A DNA stretch of 29,987 bases from CAIKKV01 sp044346855 (GTDB lineage: Bacteria; Verrucomicrobiota; Kiritimatiellia; CAIKKV01), in NCBI GenBank assembly GCA_044346855.1, contig JBIIYJ010000026.1:1-29987 (forward strand), read 5' to 3'. Numbering within the stretch: position 1 is the stretch's first letter; each line of letters starts with the position of its first letter. Position numbers and translations under genes: made by a program. The notes beneath the pieces were generated by a model. The model saw nothing but the letters and a program-made list of their open reading frames with translations. It had not been told where the DNA came from and did not search any database. Below are positions 13,813 through 21,317 of the stretch, in pieces.

Positions 13813-14685
13813 ATGAACGATGACGATTTCAGCATGCTGACGGTACCGCAGCTCGTAAGCCACTGCGGCCCCTGCAGCCTTTCCTACTGCCTCTACCTGC
13901 TCGGTATCGAAGCGACCCAGCGCGAAATCGCCTGGTCCGCCGGGATGCCGATCAAGACGTTCGTGAAGGGCATGGACCCCGACGAGATCATGCGGGCGGC
14001 CGCTAACTACGGGGTTGCGGGCGAGGAGGTGCTTTTCGCCTCACGGGGATCGGGCAGCCGGTTTATAGCCCGGTTGAAACGGCACCTGAAACATGGGCAC
14101 CCCGCGCTTCTGCTGGTCGCAGACTTCGAGCACTGGGTTGCCGTTCTGGGCGTTACGGAGGACGGGCAGGTTGTAATCGCCGATCCGGATGACGAAGACC
14201 GGGCATTCAGTAAGTATTCGGATCAGCGGGTACTGACGGAGGGCTGGAACGACGACGGCGAGGACGATCCCGATAATCCGCCGCAGTATTACGCGCTCCT
14301 TCTCAAGCGTAAGGACGGCAAGCCCAGCCGGTGGAAAATTACAGGTGAATGGATGAAACTGGTTCAGCGGGGGAGCGAGGAGAACCTGCAGGAGTTGGCC
14401 GAGGACGTGGCTGAGGTAGCCATGCGGGCCGGCGGCAACACAGCGGGAAAAGGGCAGATATACCTGGCGGACGTGATGCGGGAGTACGAGAAAATGGTGC
14501 CGGAAGAGGTGGCACACTGGGTCGAGGTGGATGTCAGCCTGGCGGACCTGCGCGGCTTGTACCGCGATTTCCGGGTGGCCGCCAATGCGTTACGGCTCCA
14601 GGTTCCCCGGAACGTCAACCACGGCCGGATCGTCGCGCAACTGACCGTGCTCCTGTCTACCTGGGCATGGGTTGACGAGCTGTAA
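13813..14685 (+). CDS. Peptidase C39-like cysteine peptidase
   Basis: This 290-residue protein has an N-terminal papain-fold domain: PQLVSHCGPCSLSYCLYLLG with Cys18 as candidate nucleophile and Gln13 for the oxyanion hole, HWVAVLGV with His107, and VIADPDDED with Asp124. QREIAWSAG between them matches C39 domains. Residues 150-290 form a charged helical tail of unknown role. There is no signal peptide or ABC transporter domain, so it probably acts inside the cell. The ATG at 13813 follows AAGGAAGGA. It converges with the gene at 14766 across a strong terminator. A processing enzyme for another element protein is possible. Confidence 0.7.
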   Translation: MNDDDFSMLTVPQLVSHCGPCSLSYCLYLLGIEATQREIAWSAGMPIKTFVKGMDPDEIMRAAANYGVAGEEVLFASRGSGSRFIARLKRHLKHGHPALLLVADFEHWVAVLGVTEDGQVVIADPDDEDRAFSKYSDQRVLTEGWNDDGEDDPDNPPQYYALLLKRKDGKPSRWKITGEWMKLVQRGSEENLQELAEDVAEVAMRAGGNTAGKGQIYLADVMREYEKMVPEEVAHWVEVDVSLADLRGLYRDFRVAANALRLQVPRNVNHGRIVAQLTVLLSTWAWVDEL

Positions 14686-14702
14686 GAGGATAACATTGGA
14701 AA

Positions 14703-14742
14703 TGGCCGGCGTTGTCGTAACTGGCAGCGCCGGCCACTTCTT
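14703..14742. terminator. Intrinsic-type terminator between convergent genes
   Basis: TGGCCGGCG pairs with CGCCGGCCA across a 16-base loop, and CTTCTTTT follows on the plus strand. It starts 17 bases after the C39-like gene's stop and precedes the end of the minus-strand gene at 14766. Confidence 0.75.
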
Positions 14743-14765
14743 TTCCGCAAAACGAACCCGAGGAT

Positions 14766-15815
14766 TTACACGGGCACTTCGATAACAGCCCTACTCTCGA
14801 CTTCCTTTATCATCGTCACAGTTTTCGCCATGGAACGGCGGATGCGATCTTCGTATTCACCGAGTCCGTTGATTTCGGCAACTCGTCCGGCGGAAGCCCG
14901 GTAATGCCGCCGGCGGCAGTGATTGATACGGGCATCGGCGACGCGAACCTGGCTTATGTCCTGCTCCAGCATTGCCCGTTGCCTGTCAAGAAGGTCCGCC
15001 CATCGCTCACGCTGGGCAGGAGGTATGCTCTTCCGGCCGGCTACATAGGCCGTTAGATCCGCTTCCTTTTCAACGAAGAAAAGTGCACGGTCTCTGGTTT
15101 TCATATCCGCCTCATCTTGGCCGATAGATTCCAGCGTTATAGCCCGGATGCTTTGAAGATGCGGTACATCCGCTGGATCGGCAACGGCGATCTCGGCGTC
15201 CAGTTCTTTCAGTTCCTCCTGGTCCCGGGCAAGAGCTTGCCTGGGCTCGTTCATGTCCCGCCACAGGTCGGCTGCCATGATCGCTACAAGGTCATCAGGG
15301 ACCACTAACCGCACCCTATTCCGTAACTGGGCCGCCCCGATGCTGTAGGTCTGAAGTAGCGCCTCGTTTTCTTCGTCGGACCGGTGATGGCTGGCTCGTT
15401 CACGATCCCGGAGTGCGGTTTCCAACTCCCGGTCGCCGTCGAGACCGGGATCGAGCACGGCGAGTTCCATGGAGCGCAGGTAGCGGAGCCGCAGTATGTC
15501 CAGCGCCAGGCTTTCTACAAGCGCCCGCCCCAGGGCTGTCCTGATTCCGAATTCGCCCTGCATCTGCTGGACGAGTGGGACGTATTCACGACGATCAGCG
15601 AATACCGGTAGTTGTCCAGCGGGTACTACGCGGGCAAACAATCCATGGGTGACGGCATTACCCCGCGAACGCTCCTTCCCGGCTACGGTTACCGGGCCTC
15701 GGCTCTTACGCCCGTTACGACGGCTGGCTTGTGCCTGGTTTTCGGTTCGACCTAAGCTTGGTGATAGGGTGCCGGGCTGTACCGGCTCAACGTCAACGAC
15801 GGTAGCTATTTCCAT
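14766..15815 (-). CDS. Hypothetical protein with NGRKSRGPxTxxGKxRSRxNAxxHGLFA motif
   Basis: This 349-residue protein carries, at residues 31-61, a basic motif RRNGRKSRGPVT followed by AGKERSRGNAVTHGLFA. A 'SxGPxTxxGKxRSxxNAxxHGL' motif recurs in many uncharacterised proteins of Planctomycetes, Acidobacteria and Proteobacteria, often near mobile elements. The rest is long charged helices (for example DQEELKELDAEIAVADPADV), likely coiled coil. AAGGAG precedes the ATG. Function is unknown; a DNA-binding or packaging role has not been shown to my knowledge. It is divergent from the Xre-type regulator. Confidence 0.65.
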   Translation of the reverse strand: MEIATVVDVEPVQPGTLSPSLGRTENQAQASRRNGRKSRGPVTVAGKERSRGNAVTHGLFARVVPAGQLPVFADRREYVPLVQQMQGEFGIRTALGRALVESLALDILRLRYLRSMELAVLDPGLDGDRELETALRDRERASHHRSDEENEALLQTYSIGAAQLRNRVRLVVPDDLVAIMAADLWRDMNEPRQALARDQEELKELDAEIAVADPADVPHLQSIRAITLESIGQDEADMKTRDRALFFVEKEADLTAYVAGRKSIPPAQRERWADLLDRQRAMLEQDISQVRVADARINHCRRRHYRASAGRVAEINGLGEYEDRIRRSMAKTVTMIKEVESRAVIEVPV

Positions 15816-15982
15816 AAAACGAACTCCTTAAATGGTGTCGGTATTCGCAGCCGCAACAGAAGGGCTACGGCTGCACGTATGCGGAGTTCGTCGAGCCTTG
15901 GGGCACGCCGCCCATAGGGACGGATTCGATTAATAACAGGGTACCACACGTGAACAACAGCATCAAACCAATAAGAGGACCC

Positions 15983-16228
15983 ATGAAAACAATCTTCGAT
16001 CCCCGATACTGCGCCCTGATCGATCTCCTGAAGACGCGTCGTTGCGAACTCGGGCTGAGCCAGGAACAGGTCACGCGCCAGCTTCAAGTGACACGGTCTT
16101 GGATCGGGAAGGTCGAGCAGCGTGAACGGCGGTTGGACGTATTGGAGACCTGGCTCTTATGCCGGCTGTATGGGATCAGTCTGAAAGACATCGAAAAAAC
16201 AATGACTTCAGCCGTGAAGCGCCCCTGA
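15983..16228 (+). CDS. Xre-family helix-turn-helix regulator
   Basis: This 81-residue protein is a single HTH_3 domain. CALIDLLKTRRCELGLSQEQVTRQLQVTRSWIGKVEQRERRLDVLETW shows the usual helix 1, 'LSQExVTxxL' helix 2, 'V(T)xSxIxKxExxxR' helix 3 and a Leu-rich helix. The start is set by AGAGGACCC; upstream GTG codons are in frame. It is the last gene before the tRNA, divergent from the 14766 gene with a 167-base intergenic region, the normal place for an element's control gene. The terminator hairpin overlaps its stop codon. Confidence 0.8.
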   Translation: MKTIFDPRYCALIDLLKTRRCELGLSQEQVTRQLQVTRSWIGKVEQRERRLDVLETWLLCRLYGISLKDIEKTMTSAVKRP

Positions 16229-16239
16229 GCGCTTCTTTT
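16216..16239 (+). terminator. Intrinsic terminator overlapping stop codon of the Xre gene
   Basis: GAAGCGC and GCGCTTC form a perfect 7-bp stem around CCCTGA, followed by TTTT. The TGA stop codon (16226-16228) is part of the loop. This is a classic Rho-independent terminator. Confidence 0.85.
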
Positions 16240-16260
16240 ACCGATCAAAGACCCCCTCGC

Positions 16261-16311
16261 CTGTTTGACCACTTCTCCCCGTCTGTTTGACCACTTCTCG
16301 GTTATTTGACC
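16261..16311 (+). repeat. Direct repeats next to tRNA-Val (possible recombinase or regulator sites)
   Basis: CTGTTTGACCACTTCTC occurs exactly twice (16261-16277 and 16283-16299, period 22), followed by a shortened third copy TTATTTGACC at 16302-16311. They lie about 100 bases inside the tRNA 3' end. Arm-type integrase sites or operators of the nearby Xre protein are candidates. Confidence 0.7.
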
Positions 16312-16415
16312 GATAGCCGATCAACGGTACAATTTCCCGTACCGACACATGGGATCAGTACAAAGGGCTTGTTTACAGGGGGTTATGAAAGGCGCTCCGG
16401 GAGTTGTCCCGAAGA

Positions 16416-16491
16416 TGGTGGGCAGTACAGGACTTGAACCTGTAACATCCAGCGTGTAAAGCTGGCGCTCTGCCAATTGAGCTAACTGCCC
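16416..16491 (-). tRNA. tRNA-Val (anticodon UAC)
   Basis: The minus strand reads GGGCAGT acceptor, AGCTCAATTGGCAGAGC D-arm, anticodon stem CCAGC/GCTGG with loop TTTACAC (anticodon TAC), a GGTTCAAGTCC T-arm and closing ACTGCCC. Discriminator A and an encoded CCA end at 16416. Total length is 76 bases and all stems pair well. Its 3' end faces the accessory region, and tRNA 3' ends are favoured integration sites. Confidence 0.95.
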
Positions 16492-16502
16492 GCGAAAACC
16501 AA

Positions 16503-16531
16503 ACACTAGCGGACCCACCAGGGAAATGCAA
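16503..16531 (-). promoter_or_regulatory. Probable promoter of tRNA-Val
   Basis: On the minus strand TTGCAT and TAGTGT are separated by 17 bases and end 11 bases before the mature 5' end of the tRNA. Spacing is ideal for a sigma-70 promoter; each box is partly matched. Confidence 0.5.
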
Positions 16532-16689
16532 GCCGTGTCCGGTTCGCCTAAGGCAAAAGACGACACGGGAGGCCGCGCCCCTTGGTCAGGCTCCGGCGGC
16601 AGCCCCTGCCGCATGGGCGCACGCCCTTTCCAGCGAGGGGGCACTTCAACTGACTTGAAGAACCGGCCCATCCGTGGTTAGATGACGCC

Positions 16690-17619
16690 ATGACCCAATC
16701 CGACCATCCGACCCCGGACCCCTACGGCCACTCGCACGAGTTCTCCAAGGTCGATCCGAAAAACGAAACCCGCACGCTCACCGTCGTGCTCCTCACCGCC
16801 GTCACCATGGTCGTGGAAATCGCGGCCGGCGCCTACTACGGCTCCATGGCTCTCCTCGCCGACGGCTGGCACATGGGCACCCACGTCCTCGCCCTCGCCA
16901 TCGCCGTCTTCGCCTACCGCATCGCCCGCCGCCACGCCCGCAACAGCCGATTCACCTTCGGCACCGGCAAGGTCGGCGTGCTGGGCGGCTTCGCCAGCGC
17001 CACCACCCTGGCCATCGTGGCACTCCTCATGGTGATTGAGTCCGTCCACCGCCTCTTCGACCAATCCCCCATCCAGTTCAACCAGTCCATCCTCGTCGCC
17101 GCCATCGGCCTCGCCGTCAACCTGGCCAGCGCCCTCATCCTCGAACGCGGCCACGGCCACGCCCACGATCACGCGGAACACGCCGGCCACGACCACAGCC
17201 ACGGCCACGACCTCAACCTGCGCGCCGCCTACATCCACGTCGTGGCCGACGCCCTCACCTCCGTGCTGGCCATCGTCGCCCTGCTGGCCGGCAAATATGC
17301 GGGCCTGGTATGGATGGACCCCCTCATGGGCCTCGTCGGCGCCGCCCTCATCGGCCGCTGGTCCTTCGGCCTGCTGCACGACACCGGCGCCATCCTGCTC
17401 GATGCCGCCATCGATCCCAAGGGCGTGGCCGCAATCCGCGAAGCACTCGGCCCCGAAGCCCGCATCACCGACCTGCACGTGTGGAAAGTGGGACCCGACG
17501 CGGACGCCGCCATCGTCTCGCTCGTCACCGACAACCCCCAGCCCATCGACTATTACAAGAAAAAGCTGGCGGGGATACCCAAGCTCATCCATGTGACAAT
17601 CGAGATTAAGAATAGCTGA
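16690..17619 (+). CDS. dmeF: CDF metal exporter, DmeF-like
   Basis: This 309-residue membrane protein is a cation diffusion facilitator. TM2 carries the signature ALLADGWHMGTH (residues 55-65, with Asp58, His61 and His65) and TM5 has HVVADALTS (His183, Asp187), forming the transport site. A His-rich loop (residues 154-173) lies between TM4 and TM5. The C-terminal domain contains ITDLHVWKVG and ends IEIKNS. The GWHMxTH motif is typical of DmeF-type exporters for Co/Ni, driven by protons, but metal choice is inference. The last codons and TGA lie inside the short repeat array that follows, so the C-terminus may have been altered by that insertion. No clear ribosome binding site is seen. Confidence 0.88.
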   Translation: MTQSDHPTPDPYGHSHEFSKVDPKNETRTLTVVLLTAVTMVVEIAAGAYYGSMALLADGWHMGTHVLALAIAVFAYRIARRHARNSRFTFGTGKVGVLGGFASATTLAIVALLMVIESVHRLFDQSPIQFNQSILVAAIGLAVNLASALILERGHGHAHDHAEHAGHDHSHGHDLNLRAAYIHVVADALTSVLAIVALLAGKYAGLVWMDPLMGLVGAALIGRWSFGLLHDTGAILLDAAIDPKGVAAIREALGPEARITDLHVWKVGPDADAAIVSLVTDNPQPIDYYKKKLAGIPKLIHVTIEIKNS

Positions 17620-17640
17620 TAGCTAATAGCTGATAGCTGA
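17611..17640 (+). repeat. TAGCTGATAGC-type short repeat array, left copy
   Basis: Tandem copies of TAGCTGA and TAGCTAA make up 30 bases, beginning within the CDF stop codon. The reverse complement of this block matches part of the array at 18138-18198, so the two form an inverted pair around the four-helix-bundle gene. Confidence 0.85.
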
Positions 17641-17692
17641 AAAATCTTGAAGAAGGGTGTGCCCCATAATAGGATTAAATGGACATTCCCGA

Positions 17693-17721
17693 ACGGATTC
17701 CACGAAAAGATGAGAATCCGT
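17693..17721 (+). promoter_or_regulatory. Inverted repeat abutting the start of the four-helix-bundle gene
   Basis: ACGGATTC and GAATCCGT are perfect 8-bp inverted repeats separated by 13 bases, ending one base before the ATG at 17723. The stem would cover the ribosome binding site region, so it could limit translation or be an operator. Confidence 0.5.
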
Positions 17722-17722
17722 C

Positions 17723-18127
17723 ATGAAGTATTCCCGTTTTCAAGATGTGCCTGTCTGGAAAGATGCTGTTCAAGTTGCGGCTGATGTCTTCCGTTTTACA
17801 TTGGCACCGGTCTTTCACGGAAAAGGCGACCTGGCCAACCAGCTGCAACGGGCTGCCCTATCCATTTCAAACAACATTGCTGAAGGGTTTGAACGTCAGA
17901 CGAGCCGGGAACTAGCGCAATTCATCCATATCGCCAAGGGATCCGCGGGTGAATGCCTTTCCATGTGCGCCGTCATGAGAGAACTGGATTTCCTTCACCA
18001 CCATTTGGACGAAATTGCCCGACTTGAAATCCAGGTCTATTCCATCATGCGCCAGTTGGGCGGCTGGGCCGCCTCGCAGCGAAATGGGTCCATTGAAGGA
18101 TCACGCTATCAAAAGAAAGGCGACTAA
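17723..18127 (+). CDS. Four-helix bundle protein (S23/23S rRNA intervening sequence family)
   Basis: This 134-residue protein matches the S23 family. VWKDAVQVAADVFRFT is the first helix, then LANQLQRAALSISNNIAEGFER with the family's QxxRAAxSIxxNIAEG signature (about 39-58). RELAQFIHIAKGSAGECLSMCAVM and DEIARLEIQVYSIMRQLGGW are helices three and four. The family was first found inside 23S rRNA intervening sequences but is mostly free-standing; function is unknown. It is enclosed by inverted arrays of TAGCTGATAGC-type repeats and is less GC-rich than its neighbours, so it looks like an inserted cassette. The hairpin before the start may regulate it. Confidence 0.88.
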   Translation: MKYSRFQDVPVWKDAVQVAADVFRFTLAPVFHGKGDLANQLQRAALSISNNIAEGFERQTSRELAQFIHIAKGSAGECLSMCAVMRELDFLHHHLDEIARLEIQVYSIMRQLGGWAASQRNGSIEGSRYQKKGD

Positions 18128-18137
18128 TCTTCTCTCC

Positions 18138-18198
18138 GCTATCAGCTATTAGCCATCAGCTATTAGCCATCAGCTATTAGCTATCAGCTATCAGCTAT
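18138..18198 (-). repeat. TAGCTGATAGC-type short repeat array, right copy (inverted)
   Basis: About 61 bases consist of ATCAGCTATTAGCC and ATCAGCTA units, the reverse complement of the left array. The TAG stop of the minus-strand gene ending at 18195 lies inside it. Confidence 0.85.
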
Positions 18199-18695
18199 CT
18201 CTGCAGCGGCCGCGCAACCAGCGGATCTTTCGACACATCCGTCCCCCCGGCCTTGCCGGTAACCGGGGCCGCTTCGGCCAGGGGCGTATAATCGGTGTTC
18301 TTGCGCTTCAGAACGATGGTGACTTCCGGGCCCCAGGGATCCCAGCGGCCGGCGACGGCGTTCGTGAACACGTATTCCTTGCCGCGATCCCAGTGGAATT
18401 CGGGCAGGGGCAGCACCATGCAGCCATATCGGCCGGAAGCACTCTTCAGCGTCAGCGCCACGACGCCGTCGGGGCCGGTCGCCCCCACCTGGGTCATGTG
18501 CTCGTCGCCCCCCGCATTCCGGCGGCCCGGAACCCACGAGGCGTAGGTGCTCAGCACCACGCGCGCCCGCCCCACGGGCACGCCAGCCTCGTCAAGCACT
18601 TTCACCTTCACCTGGGCGGGCAAATCCTCGGACTGCTGGGCAAACGCCAGCGTGCTGCCAAGGAAAAATACGGCAACGATCCCTCGTAATGTCAT
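18195..18695 (-). CDS. Exported protein with carboxypeptidase-regulatory-like (Ig-fold) domain
   Basis: This 166-residue protein starts with a signal peptide (MTLRGIVAVFFLGSTLAFAQ, cleavage probably after AFA). Then comes VKVKVLDEAGVPVGRARVVLS, the start typical of CarboxypepD_reg-like beta-sandwich domains, which continue to VTIVLKRKN (about residue 133). The tail PLAEAAPVTGKAGGTD is low complexity. It is probably periplasmic or surface located; binding partners are unknown. The stop codon TAG falls in the flanking repeat array, so the native C-terminus may be slightly changed. No strong ribosome binding site is visible. Confidence 0.7.
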   Translation of the reverse strand: MTLRGIVAVFFLGSTLAFAQQSEDLPAQVKVKVLDEAGVPVGRARVVLSTYASWVPGRRNAGGDEHMTQVGATGPDGVVALTLKSASGRYGCMVLPLPEFHWDRGKEYVFTNAVAGRWDPWGPEVTIVLKRKNTDYTPLAEAAPVTGKAGGTDVSKDPLVARPLQR

Positions 18696-18748
18696 TCAGT
18701 TAGTTTAGGAGAGCGGCGGACCGCTGTCAACCTTGCGCGCGCTAACAA

Positions 18749-18770
18749 GAATAGCGAATAGCGAATAGCG
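18749..18770 (+). repeat. GAATAGC short tandem repeat
   Basis: Three tandem heptamers GAATAGC (18749-18769) lie between the exported Ig-fold gene and the end of the LamG gene. The TAGC core is shared with the arrays around the four-helix-bundle gene, suggesting one repeat family in several intergenic sites. Confidence 0.7.
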
Positions 18771-18778
18771 GACATGCC

Positions 18779-19822
18779 TCACGGAACCGCGAGGCCGGCC
18801 ACTTCATCCGCCGTCAAAGCCCGGTTGAAGATCATCACCTCGTCCATGGAGCCTTTGTAAGATTCCGCCCCGGGCCGCACGCAACCGATCCGCAGCGGCG
18901 CCGCCACATTGGCCAGCACCGGAATGGAGGCGGTGGTTTCATAGCCGTAATTGGCCGCCTGCTCTTTCCCGTTGATGTAGAAACGCATCTGGTGCGCCGG
19001 CAGGGCCGGGTCGTGTGCAATGGCCACATGGGTCCATAAACGATGCTGGATCAGGGCGTCCGTGACGACTCCGCTGAAAAATTGGCCCTCCCCCTTCCAG
19101 AAATACCCGCCCAACTGGGACAGGTGGCTCAACTGGAACTCGAACCCGCGCGCATTCCGGTCGGGAGCAAAAGACTTGGTGATGAGGCTGTATGGCCCCG
19201 GGCAGTCCGACTTGATCCAGGCAGCCAGGGTAAACCCCGACACGAGCTGAAGCCCCGCCGGATTGCCGGCATCCACGTAGTCGTCAATGCCGTCGAAACG
19301 CAGCCCGCCCCCGCGCTTGCCGTCGGGCGTGAAGACGGCGCCGAAAATCCGGCCATGGTGGCCCCTCGGGCTCCCATCGACGGCGCGCTCCGCCTCATCC
19401 GGGTCGAACGCGTAATGCAAAACCAGCCCCTCGGCCGGAACCGCCGCCCGCCCCGCCTGGTTCGCCCCGAACTTCCGCACCTGCGCAAGCGGAACGGCGA
19501 ATTTGCCGAACAGCGTGGCCAGGGGAATCTCCGACGCGTCCAGCGCGCCCGTCAACCGGTCGCCATTGCGCAGGCTGAACGTGCCATTCGTGCCGTCGGC
19601 CGACCGGTTCCACTCCCGCACCAGCGCCAGGGGGAGTCGGATAGTCGCAAAATCGGTCCGCAGATCAAGGGCCTCGACCCCCGGAACCCCGATCACGCGG
19701 GATCCGTCCATCAGCGACACCTCCAGTTGAAGGCCCGGCGTCGCGGCCCCGTCCTCCGCCGCGCCCGCCCCCAGGGGCAGCGCCGCGGTCAGCAGCAGGG
19801 CGATGAAAAAGCGTTTTGACAT
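18779..19822 (-). CDS. Exported LamG-domain protein
   Basis: This 347-residue protein has a signal peptide (MSKRFFIALLLTAALPLGAGAA). A region with two SLMDGSRVIG / SLRNGDRLTGALD-type repeats (residues about 30-115) follows, common ahead of LamG domains in PVC bacteria. A C-terminal LamG/concanavalin-like lectin domain comes next (GLVLHYAFDPDEA to SMDEVMIFNRALTADEVAGL, about 130-345). Marker segments are GIDDYVDAGNP, FTLAAWIKSD and MRFYINGKEQA. It probably binds carbohydrate or is part of a surface complex. The ATG at 19822 has a GGGAGGTCGCC ribosome binding site, better than an upstream ATG. It is divergent from the sulfatase operon. Confidence 0.85.
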   Translation of the reverse strand: MSKRFFIALLLTAALPLGAGAAEDGAATPGLQLEVSLMDGSRVIGVPGVEALDLRTDFATIRLPLALVREWNRSADGTNGTFSLRNGDRLTGALDASEIPLATLFGKFAVPLAQVRKFGANQAGRAAVPAEGLVLHYAFDPDEAERAVDGSPRGHHGRIFGAVFTPDGKRGGGLRFDGIDDYVDAGNPAGLQLVSGFTLAAWIKSDCPGPYSLITKSFAPDRNARGFEFQLSHLSQLGGYFWKGEGQFFSGVVTDALIQHRLWTHVAIAHDPALPAHQMRFYINGKEQAANYGYETTASIPVLANVAAPLRIGCVRPGAESYKGSMDEVMIFNRALTADEVAGLAVP

Positions 19823-19962
19823 GGCGACCTCCCAGTAAATCGGGAACAGAAAACAACCACACACGAAACCGTATGCCTCGGAAGGCGGCAAGTCAACCCG
19901 AAATATCGTCGTTGCATCCCCGGGAAAGCGCGTGGCACAATACCCGCTCTAAAGGAGACCCC

Positions 19963-21306
19963 ATGGCGGCCCCCAACCTGCTCTTCGTGTTCGGTGACCA
20001 GTGGCGCGCCCAGGCGTTCGGCTATGCCGGCGACCCCAACGCCCGCACGCCCCGCCTCGACGCCTTCTCCCGCGAAAGCGTCAACGTCCCCCGGGCCGTC
20101 AGCGGCTGCCCGGTCTGCACCCCCTACCGCGCCTCGCTCATGTCGGGCCGCGCCCCGCTGGCCACCGGCATGATCGTGAACGACCAGCGGCTCCACGCCG
20201 TCCCGGGCGGCGCCCTGGCCGAGCACTTCAACGCCGCCGGCTACGACACGGGCTGGATCGGCAAATGGCACATCCACGGCGGCGGCCGCAAGCAGCCCGT
20301 CCCCCCCGCCCACCGCCTCGGCTTCCGCTTCTGGCGCGGCTACGAGTGCACGCACACCTACAACCAGTCGTTCTATTACGACGAGTCCGACGCGCTGCAC
20401 CCCTGGGAGGGCTACGACGCCGACGCCCAGACCGCCTGCGCCGTCGACTACCTCGAATCGCACGACCGCGCCCGCCCCTTCGCCTTGTTCCTGTCCTGGG
20501 GACCGCCGCACGACCCCTACCAGACGGCTCCGGAGCCCTTCCGCTCCCGATTCACGCCGGAGGCCGTCCAGCTGCGCCCCAACGTGCCGGCGGAGCTCGC
20601 CGGCAAGGCCCGCGAGAAGCTGGCCGGCTACTACGCGCACGGCGCCGCCCTCGACGCCTGCTTCGGCCGCCTGCTCGACGCGCTCGCGCGCACCGGGCTG
20701 GACCGCGACACGATCGTGGTCTTCACCTCCGACCACGGCGACCTGTGCGGCAGCCAGGGCCTGTGGAACAAGCAGTGGCCCTTCGAGGAGTCCATCCGCG
20801 TGCCCTTCCTGCTGCGCTGGCCCGCGGGCCGCGGCCGGGAACCGGGGACGGCGGACCTGCTCCTGGACGCGCCCGACCTGATGCCCACCCTGCTGGGCCT
20901 GTGCGGCGTGCCCGTCCCGGCCGGACTCGACGGGCGCGACTACGCCCCGGTCCTGCTCGGCCGCGAACCCGCGGACCCCGCCTCCGACGCCGTGCTCTCC
21001 TGCTACACTCCCTTCCACCAGATGGTCCGCACGATCGGCGGCAAGGAATACCGCGGCCTGCGCACGCGACGCCACACCTACGTCATCAGCCCCGACGGGC
21101 CATGGTTCCTGTTCGACAACGAAACCGATCCCTTCCAGCTCCACAACCGGGTCAACCAGCCCGAAATGGCCGCCGTGCAGGCGGCCTTGGACAAGCGGCT
21201 CCGCGAGCGGCTCGCGCGCCTTCGCGACCCGTTCGAGCCCGGCCCCGCCCTGCTCGCCCGGTTCAAGGTCCGGCTGAACGAGGCCGGTGACGTCTTCTAC
21301 GAATGA
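19963..21306 (+). CDS. Type I sulfatase, predicted cytoplasmic
   Basis: This 447-residue protein starts NLLFVFGDQWRAQAFGYAGD with the metal-site Asp12. It carries the sulfatase active-site motif CTPYRASLMSGR (Cys52 to formylglycine, Pro54, Arg56). GKWHIHGG (about 100-107) and FTSDHGDLCGSQGLWNKQW (about 253-271) supply further metal and sulfate ligands. Length is normal for the family. There is no signal peptide, so it acts in the cytoplasm or is exported otherwise. Formylglycine formation needs a maturase not seen here. AAAGGAGACCCC sets the start. It is followed directly by a mutarotase/hydrolase fusion, suggesting joint breakdown of a sulfated, esterified sugar. The exact substrate is unknown. 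Confidence 0.9.
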   Translation: MAAPNLLFVFGDQWRAQAFGYAGDPNARTPRLDAFSRESVNVPRAVSGCPVCTPYRASLMSGRAPLATGMIVNDQRLHAVPGGALAEHFNAAGYDTGWIGKWHIHGGGRKQPVPPAHRLGFRFWRGYECTHTYNQSFYYDESDALHPWEGYDADAQTACAVDYLESHDRARPFALFLSWGPPHDPYQTAPEPFRSRFTPEAVQLRPNVPAELAGKAREKLAGYYAHGAALDACFGRLLDALARTGLDRDTIVVFTSDHGDLCGSQGLWNKQWPFEESIRVPFLLRWPAGRGREPGTADLLLDAPDLMPTLLGLCGVPVPAGLDGRDYAPVLLGREPADPASDAVLSCYTPFHQMVRTIGGKEYRGLRTRRHTYVISPDGPWFLFDNETDPFQLHNRVNQPEMAAVQAALDKRLRERLARLRDPFEPGPALLARFKVRLNEAGDVFYE

Positions 21307-21317
21307 TGGAGGGTTGC

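Noticed and set aside
1..16415. Complete prophage
   Set aside because: No capsid, portal, terminase large subunit, tail, lysis or integrase gene is recognisable in the window, so the element type cannot be named.
16321..16671. Minus-strand open frame of 116 codons across the tRNA-Val gene
   Set aside because: It runs through a well-formed tRNA on the same strand, has no ribosome binding site, and gives no recognisable protein.
16678..17592. Long minus-strand open frame opposite the CDF gene
   Set aside because: The product is a low-complexity Gly/Val/Glu-rich sequence typical of the antisense frame of a GC-rich gene; the plus-strand CDF protein is unmistakable.
18138..18198. CRISPR or phase-variable coding repeat
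   Set aside because: Short degenerate 7-14 base units without spacers, located between genes.
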